From contig JAILQO010000007.1 of assembly GCA_024698925.1 (NCBI GenBank), positions 1 to 63,289 of the forward strand: a stretch of DNA of 63,289 bases, read 5' to 3'. Origin of the DNA: Bacteroidaceae bacterium. GTDB taxonomy: Bacteria > Bacteroidota > Bacteroidia > Bacteroidales > Bacteroidaceae. The notes beneath the pieces are model-generated. The model saw nothing but the letters and a program-made list of their open reading frames with translations, ran no database searches and was not told the DNA's origin. Position 1 is the stretch's first letter. Each line of letters opens with the position of its first letter. Positions 7,034-14,842 of this stretch are shown here, in pieces. A program made the translations under genes and the position numbers.

Positions 7034-10000
7034 ATGAGAAGAATACTGACCATACTCTTCGCCCTGATAGGTGCAGTAAACATCGAGGCCACAGAGCGAC
7101 AGAAGCTCAACGTTTTCGATAAGCCAGATGAGCAGAGCGATGCTCGCTTCAACTCTGCCATGGCGAGAAAAGGTCGAGCGAAGCTCAACTTCAACGACGG
7201 CTGGCGGCTACAGGTGGGAGATTTCCCAGAGGCCATGAAGCCGGAGTTCGATGACAGCCAGTGGCAGCCTGTCACTCTACCCTACGCCTTCAACGGCGAC
7301 GAGGCGTTCCGCAAAGACATTGTGGACTTGACGGATACCGTTTGCTGGTACCGCAAGACGTTCCAGGCTCCCCTCTTATCCCCCGAGGGGGAAGAAGCCT
7401 CCCCTCGGGGAGGTTTGGAGTGGGTTAAGTTTTTCATCGAGTTCGAGGGTGCCCGACAGGGTGCCGACGTATGGCTGAACGGCCAGAAGGTGGGCTTCTC
7501 GGACAATGGCGTGATGGCCTTCGGCTTCGACCTGACACCTTATATGAAAGAAGGAAAGAACGTGCTGGCCGTGCGCTGCGACAACTCGTGGACGTATCGT
7601 GACCGCATGCAGAACAGTCGCTACCAGTGGAACGACAAGAACTTCAATGCCAACTACGGCGGACTGCCGAAGAATGTCTACTTGCATATTACCGGCAAGC
7701 TCTACCAAACGCTGCCGCTCTATTCGAACCTCGGCACGACGGGCGTCTACGTCTATGCCACCAATATTGACGTAGAGAACCGCAGGGCACTGATTAATGT
7801 CCAGTCGCAGGTCATCAATGAGATGGAACGCCCCTGTACGTTTCGCCTCAATGTTGTCATCCGCGATGCTGACGGACAGCAGGTGGCAGAGTTCCAAGGT
7901 GAACCTATCACCCTCAACCCAAGGCAGGGGGGCATTGTTGAGGCGCGGCACCGCGTTCACGATCTTCATTTCTGGTCGTGGGGCTACGGCTACCTGTATA
8001 CCGTGGAGACCTCGCTTGTCGAAGAAGGTCCTGTGAAGACCGATGTGGTCGTCACCCGTACTGGTTTCCGAAAAACCGATTTCAGGGATGGCAAGATATG
8101 GCTCAACGACCGTGTGATGATGGTACACGGCTACGCCCAGCGCACGTCGAACGAATGGCCGGGCGTAGGACTGAGCGTTCCCGCTTGGCTCAGCGACTAC
8201 TCTAACGGGCTGATGATTGAGAGCGGCGCGAATATGGTGCGCTGGATGCACGTCACGCCGTGGAAGCAGGACGTGGAGTCGTGCGACCGCGTCGGTCTGC
8301 CACAGGCGATGCCTGCAGGCGATGCCGAGAAAGATGTCACTGGCGCACGATGGGAACAACGCACAGCGCTGATGCGTGATGCCATCATCTACAACCGCAA
8401 CAACCCCAGCATTCTTTTCTACGAAAGCGGCAACGAGAGCATCAGTTGCGAACACATGATGGAGATGAAAGCTATCCGCGATGAGTACGACCCACATGGT
8501 GGACGTGCCATCGGCAGTCGTGAGATGCTTGATATCGACGAGGCGGAATATGGCGGTGAGATGTTATATATCAATAAAAGTAAGAAACACCCCATGTGGG
8601 CGATGGAGTATTGTCGCGACGAAGGGCTACGCAAGTACTGGGATGAATATAGCTATCCCTATCATAAAGAAGGCGACGGTTCGCTCTATCGTGGCAAACC
8701 AGCCACTGAGTACAACCACAATATGGACCAGTTTGCCATCGAGATGGTACGCCGCTGGTACGACTACTGGCGTGAGCGCCCAGGTACTGGTACACGTGTA
8801 TCATCAGGCGGCGTGAAGATTGTATTCTCGGATACCAATACCCACCATCGTGGTGAGTCCAACTACCGCACCAGCGGTGTTGTTGATGCCATGCGAATTC
8901 CCAAGGACGCTTTCTTCGTCCATCAGGTGATGTGGGACGGATGGGTAGAGCCAGAGAAAGAAAAGACGTATATTGTGGGGCATTGGAACTATGGTGATAG
9001 TGAAAAGGGAAAAGTGAAAAGTGAAAAATTAACAAAGCCTGTCTTTGTAGTTTCAACTGCTGATGAGGTGGAACTGTTCCTTAATGGCAAATCGCTTGGC
9101 AAGGGCAAACAGAGCTACCGCTATCTATTCACTTTTGAGAACGTGCCTTTTGAGCCGGGTACGCTGGAGGCTGTAGGTTCTGACAGCAGTCGCTATAAAC
9201 TGGAGACTGTAGGTGAGCCTTACCAACTGACACTTACCGCTATCGAGAATCCTAATGGGACGAAGGCTGACGGAGCCGATATGGTGCTCTTTCAGGTGGA
9301 GGTCGTTGACAAGCTGGGACGCCGTTGTCCGCTGGATGATCGCATGATTCACTTCGAGCTCTCTGGCGAAGCTACGTGGATTGGCGGCATCGCTACACGC
9401 AATAATCAAACCCTGCAACGGCCTGACGATGGTAATCGTGAAGGTCTTCTGGATGCAGCCGCCACAAAGAATATCTCTGATAACTACGTCGGCGCGATGT
9501 CACTGCCTGTTGAATGTGGCATCAACCGCGTCCTGGTTCGTACCACCACCAAGGCTGGCAAGATTCGTCTCAAGGCCACCGCCGAGGGCATGAAGCCAGC
9601 CATGATGCAAGTGAAAAGTGAAAGAGTGAAAAGTGAAAGAGTGAAAAGTGAAAAAGGCAATTGTCAATTATCAATTATCAATTGTCAATTGAACAGGGGT
9701 GAAACACCACTCACGCCTTCCTATACGGAAAAGGCTCGCGGCGTAGAAATCCTATCTGCTACAGCAGGCTTTGACAGCGAGCACACCTCCCGAAGCTTCG
9801 ATGACAACGAACTCTCTGAATGGAAGAACGACGGTCGCCTCTCTACAGCTTGGATTACTTTCAAGCTGGCAAAGAAAACCATCATCAATGATATCTGCCT
9901 CAAGCTCACAGGATGGCGTCTGCGCAGCTATCCTCTTGATATCTACGCTGGCGACCAGCTCATCTGGAGCGGCGAAACGGAGCGCAGCCTCGGGTATGTT

Positions 10001-10207
10001 CACCTGCAACCCTCCAAGAGCGTGGCGACAGACGAGATTACCATCCGCCTCCGTGGTGCCGGCAAAGACGAAGATGCCTTTGGCGGTATCGTTGAGGTCG
10101 CCGAACCAGCTGCTGGTGAACTCGACCTCTTCAAGGCCGAAGGCGGAGCCGACACCAATAGTGAACTCCGTATCGTGGAAATAGAATTCCTGAAAAATAT
10201 CAAATAA
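7034..10207 (+). CDS. Glycoside hydrolase family 2 protein (beta-galactosidase-like) with in-frame repeat insertions
   Basis: The 1057-residue secreted protein has a short signal peptide (LTILFALIGAVNIEA). A GH2 jelly-roll domain follows (FNDGWRLQVGDFPEAM, VWLNGQKVGFSDNG), then an Ig-like domain and a TIM barrel with NNPSILFYESGNES, where the NE pair corresponds to the family acid/base. Further Ig-like and discoidin-like domains (ISDICL-like and IRLRGAGKDEDAFGG regions) lie at the C-terminus. It probably removes beta-galactose or a related side sugar from rhamnogalacturonan, given the PL11 lyase upstream. Three low-complexity segments interrupt conserved domains: about residues 113-131 (PLLSPEGEEASPRGGLEW), 656-667 (KGKVKSEK) and 860-892 (VKSERVKSERVKSE, then QLSIINCQLN). 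Their DNA matches repeat families found between genes elsewhere. The frame is kept throughout, so the protein may still fold. Confidence 0.85.
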   Translation: MRRILTILFALIGAVNIEATERQKLNVFDKPDEQSDARFNSAMARKGRAKLNFNDGWRLQVGDFPEAMKPEFDDSQWQPVTLPYAFNGDEAFRKDIVDLTDTVCWYRKTFQAPLLSPEGEEASPRGGLEWVKFFIEFEGARQGADVWLNGQKVGFSDNGVMAFGFDLTPYMKEGKNVLAVRCDNSWTYRDRMQNSRYQWNDKNFNANYGGLPKNVYLHITGKLYQTLPLYSNLGTTGVYVYATNIDVENRRALINVQSQVINEMERPCTFRLNVVIRDADGQQVAEFQGEPITLNPRQGGIVEARHRVHDLHFWSWGYGYLYTVETSLVEEGPVKTDVVVTRTGFRKTDFRDGKIWLNDRVMMVHGYAQRTSNEWPGVGLSVPAWLSDYSNGLMIESGANMVRWMHVTPWKQDVESCDRVGLPQAMPAGDAEKDVTGARWEQRTALMRDAIIYNRNNPSILFYESGNESISCEHMMEMKAIRDEYDPHGGRAIGSREMLDIDEAEYGGEMLYINKSKKHPMWAMEYCRDEGLRKYWDEYSYPYHKEGDGSLYRGKPATEYNHNMDQFAIEMVRRWYDYWRERPGTGTRVSSGGVKIVFSDTNTHHRGESNYRTSGVVDAMRIPKDAFFVHQVMWDGWVEPEKEKTYIVGHWNYGDSEKGKVKSEKLTKPVFVVSTADEVELFLNGKSLGKGKQSYRYLFTFENVPFEPGTLEAVGSDSSRYKLETVGEPYQLTLTAIENPNGTKADGADMVLFQVEVVDKLGRRCPLDDRMIHFELSGEATWIGGIATRNNQTLQRPDDGNREGLLDAAATKNISDNYVGAMSLPVECGINRVLVRTTTKAGKIRLKATAEGMKPAMMQVKSERVKSERVKSEKGNCQLSIINCQLNRGETPLTPSYTEKARGVEILSATAGFDSEHTSRSFDDNELSEWKNDGRLSTAWITFKLAKKTIINDICLKLTGWRLRSYPLDIYAGDQLIWSGETERSLGYVHLQPSKSVATDEITIRLRGAGKDEDAFGGIVEVAEPAAGELDLFKAEGGADTNSELRIVEIEFLKNIK
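7368..7424. repeat. GC-rich palindromic repeat inside the GH2 coding sequence
   Basis: Two short fold-back units, TCCCCCGAGGGGGA (7379-7392) and CCTCCCCTCGGGGAGG (7398-7413), sit in frame between the jelly-roll strands of the GH2 protein. The same unit type occurs between genes at 17759-17777 and 36122-36153, and inside aguA. Confidence 0.8.
8999..9030. repeat. GTGAAAA-type repeat inside the GH2 coding sequence
   Basis: A tandem of AGTGAAAA-type units is read as SEKGKVKSEK, in frame, between WNYGD and the following TKPVFVV strand. The same unit recurs at 9611-9656 and, reversed (TTTTCACT), at 37887-37916. Confidence 0.8.
9611..9691. repeat. Composite GTGAAAA plus CAATTGT repeat inside the GH2 coding sequence
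   Basis: Bases 9611-9656 repeat GTGAAAAGTGAAAGA and are read VKSERVKSERVKSEK. Bases 9658-9691 repeat CAATTGT/CAATTAT and are read NCQLSIINCQLN. Two different families are joined end to end, in frame, in a probable interdomain linker. Confidence 0.85.
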
Positions 10208-10291
10208 TACTTCGTATTGATTAGGCTTCGCATCGGGCGTGATGGGAGCTGTCGGTTCTCCTGTCTTTATTATATTATACTTCAGGGCCAA
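10208..10291 (-). pseudogene. Possible N-terminal relic of an HU-like gene
   Basis: Directly behind the GH2 stop codon, the minus strand reads (T/M)ALKYNIIKTGEPTAP followed by ITPDAKPNQY, which resembles the first 25 residues of Bacteroidetes HU-like proteins (compare MALKVKAVEK at the window start). The would-be start codon is TTG. The reading runs straight into the antisense of the GH2 gene, so only the N-terminus survives. Confidence 0.35.
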
Positions 10292-10325
10292 AAAAAGATA
10301 ATTTTTTAAATCCTCGTTTTTAGGT

Positions 10326-10357
10326 ATTGCGCGTTCCAGAATGTCGCCATACCTTTG
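10326..10357 (+). promoter_or_regulatory. Promoter before the methyltransferase relic
   Basis: ATTG (10326-10329) lies 20 bases before TACCTTTG (10350-10357). The -33 region reads TTTTAGGTATTG, identical over these 12 bases and in spacing to the porin promoter at 40043-40082. Confidence 0.65.
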
Positions 10358-10382
10358 CGGCCAGTTAGAAGCTTATACGATT

Positions 10383-10566
10383 ATGGGATTACTTAAATCT
10401 TTTTTCAGTCAGTGCGCACGGCCAGAGGGATTCCTCGGTCGAATAATGCTGCGGTTCATGAATTACGGTCACGCCCCACTTACGAACTGGGGAATTGGTT
10501 TGTTGGATGTAAAAGAGGGCTGGTTGATGCTTGACATCGGTTGCGGTGGAGGAGCGACGTTGCAGG
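10383..10566 (+). pseudogene. Truncated class I SAM methyltransferase
   Basis: The frame starts MGLLKSFFSQCARPEGFLGR and reaches the SAM-binding motif I (LMLDIGCGGGATLQ) after about 60 codons. The expected remaining 130 or more residues are absent. The frame continues into unrelated ASPRRNSTVKNRR and stops at 10623-10625. The promoter and N-terminal half of motif I are intact, but the product cannot be a working methyltransferase. The break lies near 10563. Confidence 0.7.
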
Positions 10567-10576
10567 CTTCACCTAG

Positions 10577-10666
10577 ACGGAACTCCACCGTAAAAAACCG
10601 TCGTATGCCACGATTATCGGCGTAAACGGCGGCAGCACCGATCCCGATGATGGGGATGAAGGGTAA
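10577..10666 (+). pseudogene. Gene-end relic with the GGSTDPDDGDEG tail
   Basis: From the base after an in-frame TAG, the + frame reads TELHRKKPSYATIIGVN, then GGSTDPDDGDEG and TAA at 10664-10666. The last 13 residues apart from the first V/G difference (NGGSTDPDDGDEG) are identical to the end of the capsid-like protein at 61927-63072. The DNA GGCGGCAGCACCGATCCCGA is identical over 20 bases. Long Bacteroidetes HU-like proteins carry tails of this kind, so this is the 3' end of an HU-like or phage-related gene fused behind the methyltransferase stub. Confidence 0.6.
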
Positions 10667-10673
10667 AGAAAAG

Positions 10674-10701
10674 GCCCTGCGGCTCGGGAGAGCCGCAGGG
10701 C
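10674..10701. terminator. Bidirectional intrinsic terminator
   Basis: The 12-base perfect stem GCCCTGCGGCTC/GAGCCGCAGGGC has a GGGA loop. It is followed by TTATTATTTTTT on the + strand and has an A-rich left flank, so it can stop transcripts from both sides: the relic on + and tRNA-Arg on -. Confidence 0.85.
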
Positions 10702-10720
10702 TTATTATTTTTTGAAGGGG

Positions 10721-10794
10721 TGATCTCGTCGGGATTCGAACCCGAGACCCACAGCTTAGAAGGCTGTTGCTCTATCCAGCTGAGCTACGAGACC
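10721..10794 (-). tRNA. tRNA-Arg (anticodon UCU)
   Basis: The 74-base cloverleaf reads, on the minus strand, acceptor GGTCTCG paired with CGAGATC, D arm GCTC/GAGC, anticodon arm ACAGC-CTTCTAA-GCTGT with anticodon TCT, and T arm TCGGG-TTCGAAT-CCCGA. The discriminator base is A and CCA is not encoded. Its 3' side faces the gene debris at 10208-10666, the usual side for integration of mobile elements. Confidence 0.97.
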
Positions 10795-10843
10795 AAGCCT
10801 TTGCTAAACACAGAAATGGAAGTTATCTTTCGCTTAGCGGCCG

Positions 10844-10851
10844 CAAAGGTA
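10844..10851 (-). promoter_or_regulatory. -7 box for tRNA-Arg
   Basis: TACCTTTG on the minus strand lies 49 bases upstream of the tRNA 5' end. No clear -33 match was found. Confidence 0.5.
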
Positions 10852-10912
10852 CAAAAAAGTTTTTATGATTCGACATGAAAGTGGAGAGTTTTTTCTTTTT
10901 CTGCGCATTTTA

Positions 10913-10944
10913 TTTGGCTATGTGCAGGAAAAAGCGTAATTTCG
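10913..10944 (+). promoter_or_regulatory. Promoter of serC
   Basis: TTTG (10913-10916) and TAATTTCG (10937-10944, one base off consensus) are separated by 20 bases. Transcription start near 10951 gives a leader of about 33 bases to the ATG at 10984. Confidence 0.7.
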
Positions 10945-10983
10945 CGCCATCTTACGCGTAACACTTAAATTGTGAACCATAAT

Positions 10984-12051
10984 ATGAAGAAGTACAATTT
11001 CAATGCCGGCCCCAGCAAGCTTCCCCGCGAAGTGATGGAGGCCACTGCTGCTGCATGCCTTGATTTCGAGGGCAGCGGCCTTTCGCTCATGGAAATGAGC
11101 CATCGTGCCAAGAACTTCCAGCCCGTCGTGGACGAGGCAGTAGCTCTGTTCAAGGAGCTGCTGGACATCCCCGAAGGCTACAGTGTGATCTTCCTCGGCG
11201 GTGGTGCCAGCCTGCAGTTCTGCATGGTCCCCTACAACTTCCTCGAGAAGAAGGCTGCTTACCTGAACACCGGCGTGTGGGCTACCAAGGCCGAGAAGGA
11301 GGCTAAGCTCTTCGGTGAGGTCGTAGAGGTCGCTTCCAGCAAGGACAAGAACTTCACGTATATCCCCAAGGATTTCGTGATTCCTACGGATGCTGACTAC
11401 TTCCACATCACCAGCAACAACACCATCTATGGTACTGAGATTCTCAAGGATCTGGACAGCCCCGTGCCCATGATTGCCGACATGAGTTCTGATATCTTCA
11501 GCCGTCCCATCGACGTGAGCAAGTACGGCATGATCTATGGCGGTGCCCAGAAGAACCTGAGTATGGCCGGCGTGACCTTCTGCATTATCAAGGAAGACCT
11601 GGTGGGCAAGGTGAGCCGCGCTATCCCCACGATGCTCAACTACCAGACGCACATCAGCAAGGGCAGCATGTTCAACACGCCTCCCACAGTGCCCATCTAC
11701 TGCGCACTGCAGAACCTGAAGTGGATCAAGAACGCAGGTGGCGTGAAGGAGATGGAGCGTCGTGCTATCGAGCGTGCCAAGGTGGTCTATGACGAGATCG
11801 ACCGCAACAAGCTCTTCGTGGGCACAGCTCAGGAGGACAGCCGCTCACGCATGAACATCACCTTCGTGCTGAAGCCCGAGTATCAGGACCTGCAGGACGA
11901 GTTCATGGCCTTCGCTACCAGCAAGGGTATGGTCGGCGTGAAGGGTCATCGCGATGTCGGTGGTTTCCGCGCAAGCTGCTACAACGCTATGGATATGGAA
12001 GGCGTGAACGCGCTCGTAGCGTGCATGAAGGAGTTTGAGAATCAACACTAA
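10984..12051 (+). CDS. serC: Phosphoserine aminotransferase
   Basis: The 355-residue protein converts 3-phosphohydroxypyruvate and glutamate to phosphoserine, the second step of serine synthesis; in this family it can also serve vitamin B6 synthesis. It starts [28 protein letters not shown] holds the cofactor phosphate region, and [11 protein letters not shown] carries the lysine (K190) that binds pyridoxal phosphate. An upstream GTG at 10972 is possible, but ATG 10984 gives the usual N-terminus. serA follows after 123 bases occupied by GATTTAAG-type repeats. Length is normal and no motif is missing. Confidence 0.97.
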   Translation: MKKYNFNAGPSKLPREVMEATAAACLDFEGSGLSLMEMSHRAKNFQPVVDEAVALFKELLDIPEGYSVIFLGGGASLQFCMVPYNFLEKKAAYLNTGVWATKAEKEAKLFGEVVEVASSKDKNFTYIPKDFVIPTDADYFHITSNNTIYGTEILKDLDSPVPMIADMSSDIFSRPIDVSKYGMIYGGAQKNLSMAGVTFCIIKEDLVGKVSRAIPTMLNYQTHISKGSMFNTPPTVPIYCALQNLKWIKNAGGVKEMERRAIERAKVVYDEIDRNKLFVGTAQEDSRSRMNITFVLKPEYQDLQDEFMAFATSKGMVGVKGHRDVGGFRASCYNAMDMEGVNALVACMKEFENQH

Positions 12052-12054
12052 TTC

Positions 12055-12165
12055 ATTTAAAGATTTAAGGATTTTATATTTAAGGATTGGTATCTATGCG
12101 ACATAAATGAAAATGTTTGCTTGACGCTGCAAAAATCTTTAAATGTAAAATCTTTAAATCCTAAG
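12055..12165. repeat. GATTTAAG-type repeats between serC and serA
   Basis: Two blocks are present: 12055-12090 (ATTTAAAGATTTAAGG, then ATTTAAGGATTGG) and, in the opposite orientation, 12131-12165 (AAAATCTTTAAATG, then AAAATCTTTAAATCC). The second block ends about 10 bases before the serA ATG. About 40 bases of ordinary sequence lie between them, so the pair forms an imperfect fold-back. Confidence 0.8.
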
Positions 12166-12174
12166 ATAAAGAAG

Positions 12175-13092
12175 ATGGCTAAAGTTTTAATTGCAACTGA
12201 AAAGCCCTTTTCCGGCGTTGCTGTGAAGGGCATCAAGGAGGTCTTCGATGCCGCTGGCTACGAGACCGTTCTTTTGGAGAAATATACTGAGAAGGCTCAG
12301 TTCCTGGATGCTGTCAAGGACGCTGACGCACTCATCATCCGCTCGGACAAAGTCGATGCAGAGGTGCTCGACGCTGCCAAGCAACTTAAAATAGTGGTTC
12401 GCGCGGGCGCGGGATATGACAACATCGACCTCGAGGCTGCTACCGCCCACAAGGTGGTGGCCATGAACACGCCGGGTCAGAACGCTAACAGCGTGGCTGA
12501 GCTCGTGTTCGGTCTCCTGGTATTCGCCAAGCGTAACTTCTTCAACGGTACCAGCGGTACTGAGCTGAAGGGCAAGAAGCTGGGCATCCTCGCCTTCGGT
12601 AATGTGGGTCGCAACGTGGCTCGCATCGCTAAGGGCTTTGACATGGAGGTGCTGGCCTATGATGCCTACTGCCCCGCAGAGGTCATCGAGGCTGCCGGCG
12701 TGAAGGCTGTGGCTTCGCAGGACGCACTCTTCGAGCAGAGCGACATCGTCAGCCTGCACATCCCCGCTACCGCCGAGACCAAGCAGAGCATCAACAAGGC
12801 TCTCGTCAACAAGCTCCCCAAGGGTGGTATCCTCGTGAACACCGCTCGCAAGGAAGTCATCAACGAGCCCGAACTGCTGCAGCTGCTGGCAGAGCGCGAG
12901 GACCTGAAATATGTGACGGACATCAAGCCCGATGCAGACGCAGACTTCGCCAAGTTCGAGGGCCGCTACTTCACCACACCCAAGAAGATGGGTGCGCAGA
13001 CCGCTGAGGCTAACGTCAATGCCGGTATTGCTGCTGCCAATCAGATTGTGGGATTCCTGGAGAAAGGCATCACAAAGTTCCAAGTCAACTGA
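12175..13092 (+). CDS. serA: D-3-phosphoglycerate dehydrogenase
   Basis: The 305-residue NAD-dependent dehydrogenase carries out the first step of serine synthesis. It has the 2-hydroxyacid dehydrogenase fold: an N-terminal substrate domain (LIIRSDKVDAEVL, VVRAGAGYDNIDL), a Rossmann motif at about residue 140 (LAFGNVGRNVARIA), and the catalytic region LHIPATAETKQSINK followed by NTARKEVINE. It lacks the C-terminal ACT domain of the longer SerA types, so serine feedback through that domain is not expected. A longer reading from TTG 12121 would translate the repeat, so ATG 12175 is preferred. It forms a pathway pair with serC. Confidence 0.93.
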   Translation: MAKVLIATEKPFSGVAVKGIKEVFDAAGYETVLLEKYTEKAQFLDAVKDADALIIRSDKVDAEVLDAAKQLKIVVRAGAGYDNIDLEAATAHKVVAMNTPGQNANSVAELVFGLLVFAKRNFFNGTSGTELKGKKLGILAFGNVGRNVARIAKGFDMEVLAYDAYCPAEVIEAAGVKAVASQDALFEQSDIVSLHIPATAETKQSINKALVNKLPKGGILVNTARKEVINEPELLQLLAEREDLKYVTDIKPDADADFAKFEGRYFTTPKKMGAQTAEANVNAGIAAANQIVGFLEKGITKFQVN

Positions 13093-13128
13093 TTTAAGGA
13101 TTTAAGGATTTTTGATTTAAGGATTTTA
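13091..13128. repeat. GATTTAAG-type repeat before the four-helix-bundle gene
   Basis: Three copies of GATTTAAGGATTT-type units begin at the serA stop codon and end 5 bases before the ATG at 13133. Confidence 0.8.
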
Positions 13129-13132
13129 TTCC

Positions 13133-13507
13133 ATGACAGAGTCGGAACTAAAGGACAGGTTGAAGAGTCTTGCCATTCGAATCATAAAGATGGTTGATTC
13201 CATGCCTTCTTCGATATCTTCGACTGCTATTGCCAAGCAAATTGTGCGTTCGGGAACGTCGCCGATTGCTAACTATCGTGCAGCTTGTCTTGGAAAATCC
13301 AAAAAGGATTTCCTTAATAAATTAAAGATGTTTGAGGAGGAATTGGATGAGACTGTATTGTGGCTTGAACTCATCATGGAATGTGAAATGCTTCCACGTA
13401 AGCGTGTCAGTGCATTGCACGATGAAAGTCAAGAACTGCTGAAAATAATTATCAGCTCGATTCTCACTGTACAAGACTCATTAAATAACAAGGATTCCAA
13501 TGCCTAA
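13133..13507 (+). CDS. Four-helix bundle protein (23S rRNA intervening-sequence protein family)
   Basis: The 124-residue protein shows the family pattern: LKSLAIRIIKMVDSMPSS, TAIAKQIVRSGTSPIANYRA and KKDFLNKLKMFEEELDETV, then WLELI. The family forms a bundle of four helices that assembles as a pentamer; its function is not established. It lies on the same strand between serA and DUF1015, two genes that often adjoin each other in Bacteroidales. It is bracketed by GATTTAAG-type repeats on both sides, which suggests it was inserted as a unit. Its codon use looks more A/T-rich than its neighbours. Confidence 0.85.
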   Translation: MTESELKDRLKSLAIRIIKMVDSMPSSISSTAIAKQIVRSGTSPIANYRAACLGKSKKDFLNKLKMFEEELDETVLWLELIMECEMLPRKRVSALHDESQELLKIIISSILTVQDSLNNKDSNA

Positions 13508-13590
13508 ATCATTAAATATAAAATCTTTAAATCATTACATCCCGAGTCTCCTAAATCATTAAATATAAAATCTTTAAATCTTTAAATATT
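13503..13590. repeat. Direct 31-bp repeat of the AAATCTTTAAAT family before DUF1015
   Basis: A 31-base sequence beginning CCTAAATCATTAAATATAAA occurs identically at 13503-13533 and 13550-13580, 47 bases apart. The first copy contains the stop codon of the four-helix gene. The second ends 14 bases before the DUF1015 ATG and is extended by another TTTAAAT unit. Confidence 0.9.
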
Positions 13591-13594
13591 CGAG

Positions 13595-14842
13595 ATGGCT
13601 AAGATTAAACCTTTCAAGGGCTTGCGCCCACCGAAGGATTTGGTGGAGCAGGTTGAGAGTCGTCCCTACGACGTCCTCGAGAGCGAAGAGGCTCGTGCCG
13701 AAGCTGGTGATAACGAGAAGAGCCTCTACCACATCATTAAGCCCGAAATCAACTTCCCCGTGGGCACCAGCGAGTACGATCCCCGCGTCTATGAGGAGGC
13801 TGCACGCCAGTTCCAGAAGTTCCAGAACAAAGGCTGGCTCGTGCAGGACAAGGATGAGCACTACTACATCTACGCTCAGACGATGAACGGTAAGACGCAG
13901 TACGGCCTCGTCATCGGCGCTTATGTGGAGGACTACATGAACGGCGTCATCAAGAAGCATGAGCTGACCCGTCGCGACAAGGAAGAGGACCGCATGAAGC
14001 ACGTTCGTGTGAACGATGCCAACATGGAACCCGTCTTCTTTGCCTATCCTGACAACAAGGTGCTCGATGCGCTGATCATGCGCTACGCTGCTACAGAGCC
14101 CGTGTATGACTTCATCGCGCCCATCGACGGCTTTGGTCACAAGTTCTGGGTCATCAGCGATGCCGCTGACATCCAGACCATCACCGAGGAGTTCCGCAAG
14201 ATGCCGTCGCTCTACATTGCCGACGGTCACCATCGCTCCGCAGCAGCTGCCCTTGTAGGTGCAGAGAAGGCCAAGCAGAACCCCAACCATCGTGGCGACG
14301 AGGAGTATAACTACTTCATGGCTGTTGCCTTCCAGGCTTCACAGCTCACCATCCTCGACTACAACCGCGTGCTCAAGGACCTGAACGGCCTCACCTCCGA
14401 GCAGTTCCTGGATGCTATCCGCAAGAACTTCACGGTAGAGGACAAGGGTACGGAGATCTACAAGCCCGCTAAACTCCATGAGTTCTCGCTCTATCTTGAC
14501 GGACACTGGTTCTCGCTTGTTGCCAAGGACGGCACTTATGACGACAACGACCCCATCGGTGTGCTCGATGTTGACATCTCCAGCCGTCTGATTCTCGAGG
14601 ATATCCTGCAGCTGGGCGACCTGCGTTCCAGCAAGCGCATCGACTTCGTAGGTGGCCTGCGTGGCCTGAAGGAGTTGAAGCGCCGTGTGGATAGCGGTGA
14701 GATGCGTGCCGCATTGGCCCTCTATCCCGTCTCGATGCAGCAGATCATGGACATCGCCGACAGCGGCAAGATCATGCCGCCCAAGGCTACATGGTTCGAG
14801 CCTAAGTTGAGAAGCGGATTGGTGGTGCATAAACTGTCATGA
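13595..14842 (+). CDS. DUF1015 family protein
   Basis: The 415-residue cytosolic protein starts MAKIKPFKGLRPPKDLVEQV and carries the conserved features of DUF1015: SRPYDVLESEEAR, YYIYAQTMNGKTQYGLV, a central LYIADGHHRSAAA and a C-terminal MPPKATWFEPKLRSGLVVH. The family is conserved beside serC/serA in many Bacteroidetes, Clostridia and archaea. The exact reaction is not settled as far as I know; a link to serine or phosphoserine metabolism is inferred from context. It overlaps the next gene by ATGA. Confidence 0.93.
   Translation: MAKIKPFKGLRPPKDLVEQVESRPYDVLESEEARAEAGDNEKSLYHIIKPEINFPVGTSEYDPRVYEEAARQFQKFQNKGWLVQDKDEHYYIYAQTMNGKTQYGLVIGAYVEDYMNGVIKKHELTRRDKEEDRMKHVRVNDANMEPVFFAYPDNKVLDALIMRYAATEPVYDFIAPIDGFGHKFWVISDAADIQTITEEFRKMPSLYIADGHHRSAAAALVGAEKAKQNPNHRGDEEYNYFMAVAFQASQLTILDYNRVLKDLNGLTSEQFLDAIRKNFTVEDKGTEIYKPAKLHEFSLYLDGHWFSLVAKDGTYDDNDPIGVLDVDISSRLILEDILQLGDLRSSKRIDFVGGLRGLKELKRRVDSGEMRAALALYPVSMQQIMDIADSGKIMPPKATWFEPKLRSGLVVHKLS

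Noticed and set aside
7376..8497. Long 373-codon open frame on the minus strand opposite the GH2 gene
   Set aside because: It is antisense to a conserved enzyme and its product has no family resemblance; it arises from the GC-rich codon pattern. The same holds for the antisense frames at 3917-4894 (325 codons) and 12187-13083 (298 codons).
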